Assembly (NCBI GenBank): GCA_047967505.1
Contig: CM106540.1
Length of the DNA stretch: 64,000 nt
Source of the DNA: Dipteris shenzhenensis
Lineage: Eukaryota > Polypodiophyta > Polypodiopsida > Gleicheniales
Direction: 5' to 3' (one strand)
Shown here: positions 10,860 to 21,500 of the stretch, one piece after another
Numbering within the stretch: the stretch's first letter is position 1
Layout of the letters: every line of letters starts with the position of its first letter
Notes under the pieces: model-generated
Seen by the model: the letters and a program-made list of their open reading frames with translations, nothing else
What the model was told of the DNA's origin: nothing
The model's database searches: none
Position numbers and translations under genes: made by a program

Positions 10860-11709
10860 CAATACGCCACAGTTGCAGCCAGAACGCCTTCCCTGTATGC
10901 ACATATCTATGAACGAGGTGGTCTTTTTGACCAACCCATTATTGGTATCATGAACAGATTTGCTTCTTACAAGAACAAGTGAGAGAGCTGAGGATGCAGC
11001 TGGAAGACGCCATAACTAGAATTCACGTTTTGGAAGGACTTGATAAGAAGGAAGTCATTGACGAGGTTGTAAAGTCATGCAATTCCTACCCCCCAACTAG
11101 TCTCTGTAGTCAAGAATTTAGTTCGATCTGAAGTGCAAACACCCAAGCAAGAAGTGATTGTGGAGTTTGATGCAAAGGTCAACAAAGTTGATATTCAGGA
11201 AGAAATTAAAGAACATGCAGCTACAAAGGATAATGCTTTGAAAATCCCAATTGGCGGGCTTCCAAATGGATGGTATAAAGAACAGGAATCATTCCGTGAT
11301 ACCTTTGCACATGTCAAAGCAACCATGCCTACTATTGATTGGACAGATGAGCAGATGACAATCCTAACAATCCTGATGATATGGTGAGGCTCGAGTGGTC
11401 CCGATCGGTCGACGTAATGGTCATGCTGTCATTACATTCAACTCACGAGACATTTGTATAAAAGTACTACAACAATCTCACAAGCTGAAAGGGACTAAGA
11501 TATGGATAGCCGAAGAACTCACAAGAGCTCAACTGAAGGATAAGGCAAAGGAATTAGCAAAGGTTCGGGCTGCCAGGAAGGACGGTAAATGGGCTGTCTA
11601 TCTTGAAGGAGTAGCACTCATTAAAGAGTTTAAATCAAAACCAAAGACTCTCAGTCTTGAACTGTATGGCCAGCTATATATATGTATGTTTTATCCAGGT
11701 TACACGTAG
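10860..11709 (+). pseudogene. L1-type LINE ORF1 remnant (coiled coil, RRM-like domain, C-terminal domain)
   Basis: Across two frames (11133-11387 and 11395-11709, plus weak text from 10860) the layout is that of L1 ORF1p. A heptad-rich helix (QVRELRMQLEDAITRIHVLE, about 10980-11040) comes first, then an RRM-like part (IPIGGLPNGW; IGRRNGHAVITFNSRD) and a C-terminal domain with KGTKIWIAEEL and a KWAVYLEG block. In L1 this trimeric protein coats element RNA. The stop at about 11385 and the frame change at 11387-11395 break it. No RT of this element is visible nearby. The plain ORF1 of the other LINEs here is a different, zinc-knuckle type. Confidence 0.55.
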
Positions 11710-12844
11710 GTACTTTAAATAAAATGGAGCTGCCTTCGCACTCCTTGGGAGCTTCCATGTGCCCTCCCGAAGCTTATGTACTAATTGGCTTCTCACATTG
11801 TCCCATAGACTTCTTGGTCTCCCGTGGACGTTACTAGACTTTCTTTCTTTCTTTTTTTCTAGTCTCTGTGGACGTTCCCACCAAACAAACACGTGCACAC
11901 CAAAATGAAAGTACTCCAGTTGATCGAGGTCAACCCAATTTGATTTGATCGAGGTCAAAATACTTAACTCTAGTCAAAGTTCTTTGACCATAGCCAACAC
12001 AAACTCTGGTTGACCATAATCACCCTCTTGGCCTAAACCAACTTCATGACACGAATAATGGACTTGTTTTACCATTACCAAACTACTCCCTATTCCTAGC
12101 TAGCTTCTTTTCCCGCCATCCACCACCCGCTCCTCTACTTTCGTTTTCCTTCTTCCTTCTCTCTTGTTCCTTGTCCACCTTTCCACTTCAGCCTCTTTTC
12201 TGTCACCTCTTTCTGCCCAATTTTTCTCTCTTTCCTGTTTGTTTTCTCCTTGTTTCTCACCTCTTGGTATTGCCTCCGCTTTAGGCCAGTCTTGGGCTGG
12301 ATTTGAGGCCAAACTCAAGGCCCTCTCTCTGCCTATGGTCACCCTGAATCCCCTCAACACTGTTTGCAGCCCTGTTTCAGGCTTTTTCTTGCCCTCTCTT
12401 GCTCACAGCCTGTTTATATTTTTCCCCCTTCCGGGGCAAGGTAGCTCATCAGCCCTTTCCTAAGTCTCTTCCCACTTTCTTCCACCTTTTTTCTCATCCT
12501 TCCTCCTCCTCCTCTTCCCTTACCCTCGTCTAGAGTACCCTCTAGTAGACCCCTTTCTTTCTTACTCCTTTCTTTTTTTCCTTTCCTGTCCACCTTCTCT
12601 CCCGCCTGCTTCTTTTGTGTTGCTAGCAGGATTTAGAAGGCGTCTTTTCAGAAGGTAGCAATTTAATCTGGCCAGAGAAGCTGTAATGGCAACACCCTCA
12701 ACACCCATCAACGTCAAGCTAGCCCTCTCACCTGAATACAAACAACAAGTTCATCAAGCAATAGGGGAAGTACAAGGCAGAAGGTCTACTCAATCGTGGG
12801 ACCCCAACTCCCTCCTAGACCATAAGGGATCGTTTGTTAGCGTG
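11710..12844. other. Unassigned, partly pyrimidine-rich stretch
   Basis: The CT-rich segment 12080-12620 resembles a promoter or 5' UTR in composition only. The frame at 12686-12952 (plus) starting MATPSTPINV is not recognisable. No gene can be supported. Confidence 0.4.
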
Positions 12845-13346
12845 TTAAGGTTTCACAGCTATCACAAGCTGTTTGTAGGCACTATTGCAACTCCTCAATA
12901 CCAAAGTGCCCTCACCATGGGACATCACCGGCACACTACTAGGTGCAAATGATATAAGAGTCATTCCATAAATGTCTTGCCTAGCTTGAGCTTCAAAGAA
13001 ACTATTCAATAATGTGTTTAGAGTACTAACTGAGTCATTCAATTGAGAAATCCTCCTTTCAAGAGACTCAACTTTGAGCTAAAGCTGTCGCAAAGCACTC
13101 TTTATAGGACCTGGATTTTGGGGAGATGGTGGAGAATATTCAGCAAGGCTAGTCAACCAGCCAGTAGTCTCTCAAGGATGGGTGGCACCACCAACACACT
13201 CTCCACATGCATCGCAGTCATGTGCAAGTCAGGAAAAATAAGAATGGGCTCGGTGGTTAAGTTTCTCCCACTTCCCATATAGAAATCATGAAGTGGGGCT
13301 GCAATATCAGCAAAATGTATGATGAATCTCTTGTATTAGGAGAAAA
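12845..13346 (-). pseudogene. Gypsy-type gag and pol debris (left part of the split Gypsy)
   Basis: Reading minus from 13346, the text continues the RT connection region found right of the inserted LTR element: a YKRFI..FADIAAPLHDF block, then PILIFPD. Further left another frame shows a cysteine motif (CDACGECVGGATHP, about 13180) followed by P/N-rich text and a coiled-coil-like ESLERRISQLNDSVSTL stretch. The latter resembles the end of Athila-type gag, so two Gypsy pieces may be joined here. All frames are broken. The RT link across the insertion is firm, the gag assignment weak. Confidence 0.5.
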
Positions 13347-14621
13347 TGTTGGAATGGTCACCTCCACATCTGTAAGCCCCCATATGAGGAGAGCGTGGGG
13401 GAGGGAGACCTAGGGCAGAATATGTCCAGAGAAGAGAGAGAGGGGGGGCTGCCACATGGGCAGCACATAGGCTGTCATGTGGGCAGCCAGCTAAGGGAAC
13501 ACACCTGTAGTCAAGGTGGCTGCAACAGATGGCGCCAACAACAGGAGCAGATGGCGAGGCATTCAGCATCAGGATCTGGCCTGGAAGAGGTGAATCTGGA
13601 ACAGCAGACATGGCGGGGTGTCACAGGTAAAAGGCACGATGACATCAGCAATAGTACGGACGTGTACGGGAAGGACAAGGCGCCGGCAAAGGGCTGCAGC
13701 AAGGCGCAGTATAGTGCGGGTCTATGGGCAGGTCTATGGCTTGCAAGCAGGGCTGGCAGGTGGCAGGACAGCAGCAAAGGAGCTGGACCCTGCATGGAAC
13801 AAAGGGCCAGCAAAGGGCCCTTATATAGGGCTGGTTGGGCTGAGCCAACCAGGTCGGTTGGGCCAGCCAACCTAGTCTGTCCAGTCGGCCCAGTCAGGGC
13901 AGACTGGTCGGTTTTCTACAGCAGGCCTCAGGGCCTATAAAAGGAGAGGCTCAGGCCTCATTTCATCATCCAGCCTAGCAGCACTTCAGGGAGCAGGAAG
14001 GAGCAGCAGAGCAGCAGCAGTTGGGCCTATGACCAGGAGGTGAACTGTGCTGAGGTGCTGCAGACTTAGCTCAGGGAGAGGCTGAACCTAGACTGTCTTC
14101 TAGGGCAGAAGGTTGCTGAGATCATCATCTGGAGCAGCAATTCCACCAGCAGAAGGAGTAGCAGCAGGGCTATCTTTGGGCCTACAGTCAGGAGGAGAAA
14201 GTAGTACCTTCTGCTGCAGACTTAGCTAACAGGAAGCTGCCCACCTAGACTGGTTTCCAGACAGCAAGGTGGAGAAGATCATTCTAGACGGAAAGTCTAC
14301 TCACGCTCGAGGTGGAGCACGCGGACTCTAGTCTAGAGATAGCCAGCAGATAGGAGGACTTTTGTGGTAAGATCAAAGGACCACACCATTGGTGGGACTC
14401 TGGATCTGTCTCTTTTGTATTGTGTCCATAGTTGTGGACGGAAATATATTATTTGGTGGTTTCTCTATCTGGTTTGGTTCATTGTCTATTGATGAGTCTG
14501 CACACCTATTGAATGCACATAAGTAAAGAAGTTTGTGATTCCACACCCACACCGCACACTGTGTGAGCTCCTGGGCATTATTTCCGCTGCGTGTACCCTC
14601 TGTTGGGTATATTTTCTAACA
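13347..14621 (+). repeat. 5' LTR of the non-autonomous element
   Basis: Starts TGTTGGAATGG, ends TTTTCTAACA. Carries TATAAAAG at 13936-13943, a second TATA-like TTATATAGG at 13821, three small inverted repeats between 13831 and 13905, and a degenerate internal tandem repeat of ~155 bp (about 14000-14290). Open frames inside it are repeated identically in the other LTR and show no protein motif. Confidence 0.93.
13936..13943 (+). promoter_or_regulatory. TATA box in the 5' LTR
   Basis: TATAAAAG in the middle of the LTR, where the U3/R boundary would be expected about 30 bp downstream. The same box is at 15777-15784 in the 3' LTR. Confidence 0.6.
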
Positions 14622-14638
14622 TGGTATCAGAGCCCAAG
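14622..14638 (+). other. Primer binding site (initiator tRNA-Met type)
   Basis: TGGTATCAGAGC immediately follows the last A of the 5' LTR with no gap. It matches the 3' end of plant initiator tRNA-Met, used to prime minus-strand DNA synthesis. Confidence 0.85.
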
Positions 14639-15187
14639 TAGGAGGCTCACAGGTGTGGAAGCCTGAAGGCACGGACCTTGCTGAAGGACGACCCTGATTC
14701 AGAAGCTCTAGGTAATCGACTTCCACGACTGGAGGATTGTGCCCTTGCGAGAAGGAGGGTGACTCAGGTTCAGTCAGGTGCGTTTAAAGTTCGCAGTCCA
14801 GGTGATCTGGAGATGTACTTTTGTTGCAGACCTTGCCAAAGGAAGGACGGGTTGAAACAGACCCTCAGAGCATGGTGCCTTGAAGACTCCAGGTTGTTCA
14901 CTCATTATGAGGGGGACGACTGGAAGATCGTGACGGTTGGATTGCTTGAGTTTAGAGGCGGGAACGTGACTGAAGGAGGTGGTGCCAGGAGGTGCTACCA
15001 AAGATGGACCTGTGTACCAGGATGGTGTGCGGAAGCGGAACCGGACCTGGTGGAGCAGGAGCCACTCGATGAAAAGCCAGGAAAAGATTTCGACACCGAA
15101 AGGTTCCAAAGGACTACGACTAGGGAGTTACTGGAGCATCTTCATCGACGTGTTGGCATTGGGCCGAGATGTGTCGGTGAGAGGGGG
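14622..15187 (+). other. Internal region of the non-autonomous LTR element (no gag/pol)
   Basis: 566 bp between the LTRs. One frame stays open from 14678 into the 3' LTR (179 codons), but it shows no zinc knuckle, protease, RT or integrase motif and has a biased, low-information composition, so I do not call it a gene. The end of the region is the polypurine tract. Confidence 0.7.
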
Positions 15188-16462
15188 TGTTGGAATGGTC
15201 ACCTCCCCATCTGTTAGCCCCCATATGAGGAGAGCGTGGGGAAGGGAGACCTAGGGCAGAATATGTCCAGAGAAGAGAGAGAGGGGGGGCTGCCACATGG
15301 GCAGCACATAGGCTGTCATGTGGGCAGCCAGCTAAGGGAACACACCTGTAGTCAAGGTGGCTGCAACAGATGGCGCCAACAACAGGAGCAGATGGCGAGG
15401 CATTCAGCATCAGGATCTAGCCTGGAAGAGGTGAATCTGGAACAGCAGACATGGCGGGGTGTCCCAGGTAAAAGGCACGATGACATCAGCAATAGTACGG
15501 ACGTGTACGGGAAGGACAAGGCGCCGGCAAAGGGCTGCAGCAAGGCGCAGTATAGTGCGGGTCTATGGGCAGGTCTATGGCTTGCAAGCAGGGCTGGCAG
15601 GTGGCAGGACAGCAGCAAAGGAGCTGGACCCTGCATGGAACAAAGGGCCAGCAAAGGGCCCTTATATAGGGCTGGTTGGGCTGAGCCAACCAGGTCGGTT
15701 GGGCCAGCCAACCTAGTCTGTCCAGTCGGCCCAGTCAGGGCAGACTGGTCGGTTTTCTACAGCAGGCCTCAGGGCCTATAAAAGGAGAGGCTCAGGCCTC
15801 ATTTCATCATCCAGCCTAGCAGCACTTCAGGGAGCAGGAAGGAGCAGCAGAGCAGCAGCAGTTGGGCCTATGACCAGGAGGTGAACTGTGCTGAGGTGCT
15901 GCAGACTTAGCTCAGGGAGAGGCTGAACCTAGACTGTCTTCTAGGGCAGAAGGTTGCTGAGATCATCATCTGGAGCAGCAATTCCACCAGCAGAAGGAGC
16001 AGCAGCAGGGCTATCTTTGGGCCTACAGTCAGGAGGAGAAAGTAGTACCTTCTGCTGCAGACTTAGCTAACAGGAAGCTGCCCACCTAGACTGGTTTCCA
16101 GACAGCAAGGTGGAGAAGATCATTCTAGACGGAAAGTCTACTCACGCTCGAGGTGGAGCACGCGGACTCTAGTCTAGAGATAGCCAGCAGATAGGAGGAC
16201 TTTTGTGGTAAGATCAAAGGACCACACCATTGGTGGGACTCTGGATCTGTCTCTTTTGTATTGTGTCCATAGTTGTGGACGGAAATATATTATTTGGTGG
16301 TTTCTCTATCTGGTTTGGTTCATTGTCTATTGATGAGTCTGCACACCTATTGAATGCACATAAGTAAAGAAGTTTGTGATTCCACACCCACACCGCACAC
16401 TGTGTGAGCTCCTGGGCATTATTTCCGCTGTGTGTACCCTCTGTTGGGTATATTTTCTAACA
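15188..16462 (+). repeat. 3' LTR of the non-autonomous element
   Basis: Same length as the 5' LTR (1275 bp). The differences I can see are single substitutions near the LTR start (three), then at four further places. The TATA box is at 15777-15784. The following GAAAA is the target duplication. Confidence 0.93.
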
Positions 16463-18484
16463 GAAAAGTCCTAGAAAGCTGCGTACTTCATGCACAGTTC
16501 TCAACTCAGGCCATTGTCGGATAGCTTTGATCTTTGCGGGATCCATTACTACTCCATCCTTGAAAATGAGAAAATGACATGACCAAGATAGGATTTCGTC
16601 CAACTTTTCTTTCCATTAATGTAAAGCCTATTATCTCGTTATTCTTGAAACACAATTGTCAAATGTCTCTTATGCTCCTCTTCTGACTTTGAAGGTACCT
16701 GTGAAAAGTCTGCGAGTCCTAAAAATCCGGTTCATCATCCTGTTTAAATTCGCAAGAGCATCCATCAAGACAAAGGGCATGACCAAAGCGCAAGAGCATC
16801 CATCAAGCCAAAGGGCATGACCAAAAATCATACAATCTGAACGTCATTGGAAAAGCCATCTTATGGATATCCATGGGATGGATCCTTATCTAGCGACTCT
16901 TTAAATCAATCTTGCTAAATAGTAGTTCCTTTCATCGATCGAGCACATCGTCTATGCGTGGGATCGAAAACATGTACTTGACAGTCATCTTATTGAGGGT
17001 TCTATAATCAACACACATACGAGAAGACCCCATCCTCCTTTCGAACCATCAACACAGGTGAACAAAAGGAAATAAACTTGGTTGGATAAGTCCTTTAGAG
17101 AGCAAACCCTATGCCTGAGCCATAATCTCTTCGGCTTGGGCCACACTCACCAAATAAGGTGGCCAATTAGGAGGTTCGTTCCATACAATGAGCTCGATTG
17201 TGATGCTAGATGCCTGACTAATCTTCTTTGCAGTATGCTACTTCCCTCCAGACACGTCATCATATGCTCATGATGTCACTACAGAGGGACACAACCCTTA
17301 TGAGGCGATACATGATGATATCATAGAGTTCTCCAGACAGGGAGACACCCTCCTTCTGGGCTCTAAAGGTAGCTCTCCCAGCAGTGAATCTGAAAAGCAA
17401 TCTTTAAAGCATGTAGAAACTGGAAAAAAAAATTATCTCAAGAATCTAATTTAGCTTTGCGCTCATCGCCTTTTTCTTTAACAAAGATAATATAAGCAGA
17501 TTTCAAAGGCTTTATTAATTTTCCAGCAACACTAGATGCAACTAGAATAGTTTCTCCTAGCAACAATCCGATGCTCCTTGTTTCTATGAGTGAAAACAAG
17601 TGTCCTCTCCGGTACGATAAGATGCACGTCTTTTCTATGGAACCAAGGCATCCCCAAAACGACATCAAACTGGTCCAATGGCGAAACGAGAAGTTGTCGT
17701 GATCCACATTGTCCTAAATATGGATCCTGAGCTTGGCAATAGCAGGCATCATTGGTACTGATTGTCCTTGGAAAATGTCACACATAACGAGATTGCCCTA
17801 ACTCTTCTGTCTTGATCCCTAGCTGCAAAGCTAGGTCATGTGAGATGAAATTATCCGTCACACTTGGACCGAACAAAATCAACACGTTCCAATGTCTTAC
17901 TTTTCCCCATGCATGAGAGGCAAAGTTCTTTGGCCTCTGGTTCAGCCACTCTCAAGAACTTGCAAGAATTTGGTAGGGACCCCTCCTGCGAAATTCTTTG
18001 ACGGGTTTTTTCACCTTTTTTGTTCTTGCAAGTTCTTGGACTTTAGGGCAATCGGTAGCTACGTGTCCCGTCGTCCCACATCCGAAACACTTTCCTTCCT
18101 TCCAAAGATCTCAATCTATTTTGGAGTAACCTTGGATTTTCTTTTCTAAGGTTTTAATTCACCTCTCTTCTTCTATGGCTGAGATTCTTTCTTTTCGAAT
18201 CGTGATGGCAAAGAGGACTTCTTCCCCATTCCTCCTCGAACAATCTTCTTCTTTTCTAATCCCCCTTTCTTTGCTTTCTCAAAGGAAGGATGATCTTTTA
18301 TGTGCATGAGCACTCCAAGTGAAGCTGAATGCATAAGATACTACATGTTTGTGTTAGGTAGGATGTTCCTGAAAGCTCGGACTTTGGGTGGTGAGCCTGG
18401 TGAGATTTCTTGAAAAGAAAACTTGATATGTATCCCAAAACCTCTTGTTGTAAGCTTTAATAGGCTCGTCCTCGTAACAGCCCA
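16463..18484 (-). pseudogene. Gypsy gag-protease-RT remnant, minus strand (right part of the split Gypsy)
   Basis: Reading leftward on the minus strand: gag end with a CCHC knuckle (CFGCGTTGHVATDCPK, about 18090-18040); a protease whose catalytic D-S-G is degraded (FGPSVTDNFIS near 17850) but whose downstream FDVVLGMPWFHRKDV at about 17660 is clear; and RT text ([27 protein letters not shown] near 17000; FSKIDLKS near 16920). The connection-region block MDPAKIKAIRQWPELRTV and RSFLGLF end at the inserted LTR element. The protein would process and copy a Gypsy RNA. Many stops, a degraded RT core and missing pieces make it dead. It is joined at its right end to Copia A RNase H. Confidence 0.75.
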
Positions 18485-18812
18485 CCCAATCACTGTCAGT
18501 GAATCCATGCATAACAAGTGAAGAATCATCCTCGTAAAGAAGGCCCAAATGTTGAATGCCCATGAGGTACCTGAAGACACACTTCATGGCTTTCCAATGG
18601 TGTGTAGAGGGACCGTGCATATATCTGCTCAACTGTGAGATAGCATACTGAAGATCAAGTCTGGTATGGCATAAATAAAAATCAAACAACCAACTGCCTG
18701 CTGATAGAGGGCGACATCACATGCACCACTGCCATCCTCAGATGAGAAGTGAAAACTAGGCTCTAATGGTGTGGATACTGGCTTGCAATCCTCAAACTGA
18801 AAATGCTGCAAA
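18485..18812 (-). pseudogene. Copia A RNase H, truncated
   Basis: Typical Copia text linking RT and RNase H: a VGCLIFIYAIPDLIFS-type block, then YMHGPSTHHWKAMKCVFRYL and GFTDSDWVG. The remaining half of RNase H and the 3' LTR are missing, replaced by Gypsy gag (EPIKAYNKRFWDTYQ). The aspartate of the TDSDW block is kept, but the domain cannot fold. Confidence 0.75.
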
Positions 18813-19284
18813 AGCTGTCAATATACTTGGATTGTGACATCAAAATACCCCCCTCACTACTAGCAAATTGAATGCCCAAATAGTAATGCAAAAGACCAAG
18901 TGTTCGGCTAGCTGTCACTACAGCCCAAGATCAGACATAGCAAATGTCTTGCAAGTCAAGCTTAAAAGCTGCTATTTGCTCAGCATGTGTCCCAGTCACA
19001 AGCATGTCATCCACATAGAGTACTGAAACCAGGCTCTAATGGTGTGGATACAGGCTTGCAATCCTCAAACTGAAAACGCTGCAAAAGCTGTCCAATATAC
19101 TTGGATTGTGACATCAAAATACCCCCCCCACTACTAGCAAATTGAATGCCCAGATAGTAATGCAAAAGACCAAGATCAAGCATAGCAAATGTCTTCTGCA
19201 AGTCAAGCTTAAAAGCTGCAATTTGCTCAGCATGTGTCCCAATCACAAGCATGTCATCCACATAGAGTACTAAAATCAGCAAAT
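18758..19284 (-). repeat. Tandem duplication (period 273 bp) within Copia A RT, doubling the YVDD segment
   Basis: Landmark GGCTCTAATGGTGTGGATAC recurs at 18759 and 19032, and the LYVDDMLV-coding segment occurs twice (about 19255 and about 19010). Each unit codes for RT from the catalytic YVDD to CKPVSTPLEP. The left unit has also gained about 27 bp near 18905 and lost bases near 18950, which breaks its frame. Confidence 0.85.
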
Positions 19285-19990
19285 CTGTCCCACTCTTTCG
19301 GATGTAAAGGGTAGCCTCAATAGGGCTGTTCTAAAAGCCAAGACTAAGCAAATAAGCATGTATCCAAGAATACCAAGCCCGGGGTGCCTACTTCAATCCA
19401 TATAGGGCTTTCTTTAAGCGGCATACCTTCCTTTCAGAACCTTCAACCTCAAATCCAAGAGGTTGGATAACATAGACTCCTTCCTCCAAATGCCCGTGAA
19501 GAAAAGCTATCTTCATATCAAGCTGATGTACCTCCCAATGAAAATGGACAGCAAAGGCAATAACAATCCTGACAGCATAGCCCTTAGCAACAAGACGAGC
19601 TTTGTAACGATCCACTGAACCATCAGCTTTCCATTTTATCTTATAAACCCACTTAGTTCAAATGGCATTCTTGCCAGGAGGCAAGTCACATAAGTCCCAA
19701 GTGTTATTCTGATAGATAGAATCCAATTCAGCTTGCATAGCCTTCAATCAACATTCATTCTGAAAGGCATCCTTACGGCATAATGGCTCTTCATTGCATG
19801 CTGTACCAACCAATGCATAAGCAACCAAATTAGCATGCTCTTTCCGGATAGCTGCTCTACTACGGGCTGGCAGAGGAGTATCTTGTTTGCTATCTTTTAA
19901 AGTGTCAAGGAGCCAACAGGGGACCTTTTTGGGCTCATGTTTTTCAGCTCTCTCCTCGTCAAGAGCCTTGTGCACTATATATCCTGATCA
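19285..19990 (-). pseudogene. Copia A reverse transcriptase, N-terminal part
   Basis: Minus-strand text includes the fingers (MQAELDSIYQNNTWDL near 19730, WVYKIKWKADGSVDRYKARL near 19620) and palm (VHQLDMKIAFLHGHLEEGVY near 19520, CRLKKALYGLK at 19390). The catalytic YVDD follows in the duplicated part. In-frame stops (about 19387 and 19330) and a deletion of the AKGY-to-FAP region (RLVAKGYAVRIVIAFAVH) disable it. An EPLCRKDAFQNE stretch near 19770 belongs to the linker. Confidence 0.8.
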
Positions 19991-20002
19991 GGTGGAAGCA
20001 TA

Positions 20003-21065
20003 TCAGGCTGTAAAATCATGCTGCATTTCAGGCTGCCCATGTGGCTGCAAATGATGAATAGAAGGAGGAGGAGCAACCTCAGATGTGACATCATCAGTAG
20101 AGTCTGACGGAAACAAAGACATCAAGCTGTCAAAGAGATCTGGGACATCAACAATGGGCTGTTTTTGATAGTCCAGCAAAGGCATAGAGGAAGATTCATC
20201 AAACACAACATCCATACTGACAAAAACCTTGCCCATGCGGGGCTGATAGAGCTTGTAGCCCTTGCTCTCTGAGCTATACCCAATAAAAATGCATTTGACA
20301 GCTTTATCATCCAACTTTGTGCATGTCTTAGAAGGCACATGTACATATGCCAAGCATCCAAAAGTTCTCATGTGGGAAATCCTGGGCTTATGACGTGTCC
20401 AAGCCTCATAAGGTGTGATGGTCTTCAATGCCTTGGTGGGACATTTGTTCAAAATGTAATTGGCACACATAACGGCATCCAACCACAACTTGTTAGGCAA
20501 GTGCTTACCTTTCAACATACACCTAGCCATCTCCATGACTGCTCTATTCTTTCTCTCAGCCACGGGATTCTACTGAGGAGTGTAAGGCACAGTGCATTGA
20601 TGATGTATACCACATGAGGCCAAAAAATCAGCAAATTCCTTTGACATATACTCACCCCCCCCTGTTTGTATTAATGTGGGCAATTTTCAGCCTGCTTTCA
20701 TTCTCTACCAAGGCAATGAAATATATGAAGCGTGCAAAAACGTCAGATTTGGATTTCAAGGGCAAAATCCAAGTATATATGATCAAATCATCAATGAATG
20801 TGACAAAATAATAAAATCCCCCAAGAGCTGCACTCCGCATGGGTCCACAAACATCACTGTGAACCAAATAGAGCTTGCGAGATGCACCAACTCGCCCATC
20901 AATGGGAAATACAGAACAATGCATTTTACCAAGCAAGCAAGCTTCACAGAAATGCTTTGAAGGCATATACACATTAGGAAGATCAACAACCATACCATCC
21001 TTATGTAACTTCACCAGAGCCCCAAAGTTGACGTGTCTAAACCTCTCATGCCAATGGTACAACAA
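20003..21065 (-). pseudogene. Copia A integrase
   Basis: Zinc-binding H-H-C-C part: HWHERFRHVNFGAL near 21055 and CEACLLGK near 20935. The catalytic core follows with HSDVCGPM (first D), TFIDD near 20800, and, past a frameshift near 20640, MAERKNRAVMEMARCML at 20563, which carries the E-side helix. The Copia GKGY-type end (TFGCLAYVHVPSKTCTKLDDKAVKCIFIGYSS, 20385-20280, read in part) and VVFDESSSMP close the domain. The segment between 20652 and 20563 is out of frame. It would insert element DNA in host chromatin. Confidence 0.8.
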
Positions 21066-21074
21066 TCAACAGCA

Positions 21075-21500
21075 TAGGCATCTGCATCTGCTAGTCTAGC
21101 ATCAACCAAGCATCTGTCATAGGCATCAAATCTGTAGAGCCCTCTAGTCAATGTCACAGTCAAAACCATGGTAAAGGCATGTGTAGCATCATAGACCGCA
21201 TGCCGAACACCATCAAAGAGAACCTGATAGCCACAAGTAGCTATGGTGGCTAAAATAGATATGAGGTTCTTGCGGATGCCTGGAACATAAAGCACATTGT
21301 CTAAGTAACTAGACCACCAAAAACAGCTCTTGCCCAATGCCTTTCATTGTATATGAGGCATTGTTGACACATGTAATTGTCCCCCTCTTGGATGCATGCT
21401 CAAGTGAGCGGAATAACTTCCAGTAGGAAGTAATGTGCTTTCTAGCACCACTATCAAAGAGCCAGGCATGGGAAACATCAAAAACTGTCATGCAGGCATC
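21075..21500 (-). pseudogene. Copia A aspartic protease and pre-integrase linker
   Basis: A protease signature WLFDSGARKHIT at about 21450-21415 (D-S-G-A with downstream H) is followed by LDNVLYVPGIRKNLISI near 21290, the usual Copia text after the protease flap. A frame change at about 21310-21335 separates the two. Confidence 0.75.

Larger units (their letters stand above)
13347..16462 (+). mobile_element. Non-autonomous LTR retrotransposon with 1275 bp LTRs, TSD GAAAA
   Basis: Two 1275 bp direct repeats, both TGTTGG...CTAACA, flank only 566 bp. The flanking 5 bp are GAAAA on both sides (13342-13346 and 16463-16467), proving insertion by integrase. A tRNA-Met primer site follows the 5' LTR exactly, and a purine tract (GAGAGGGGG at 15179-15187) precedes the 3' LTR. 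No gag or pol text exists inside, so an autonomous partner must have moved it. LTRs differ at about seven sites by eye, so it is young. It landed in minus-strand Gypsy RT, whose reading frame resumes across it. Confidence 0.92.

Noticed and set aside
14678-15217. 179-codon frame inside the non-autonomous element
   Set aside because: It runs from the leader into the 3' LTR and contains no gag, protease, RT, integrase or other motif; likely chance in GC-richer DNA.
13395-15781. Duplicate 181-, 119- and 85-codon frames
   Set aside because: They occur identically in both LTRs of the non-autonomous element, overlap each other on both strands and have no protein motif.
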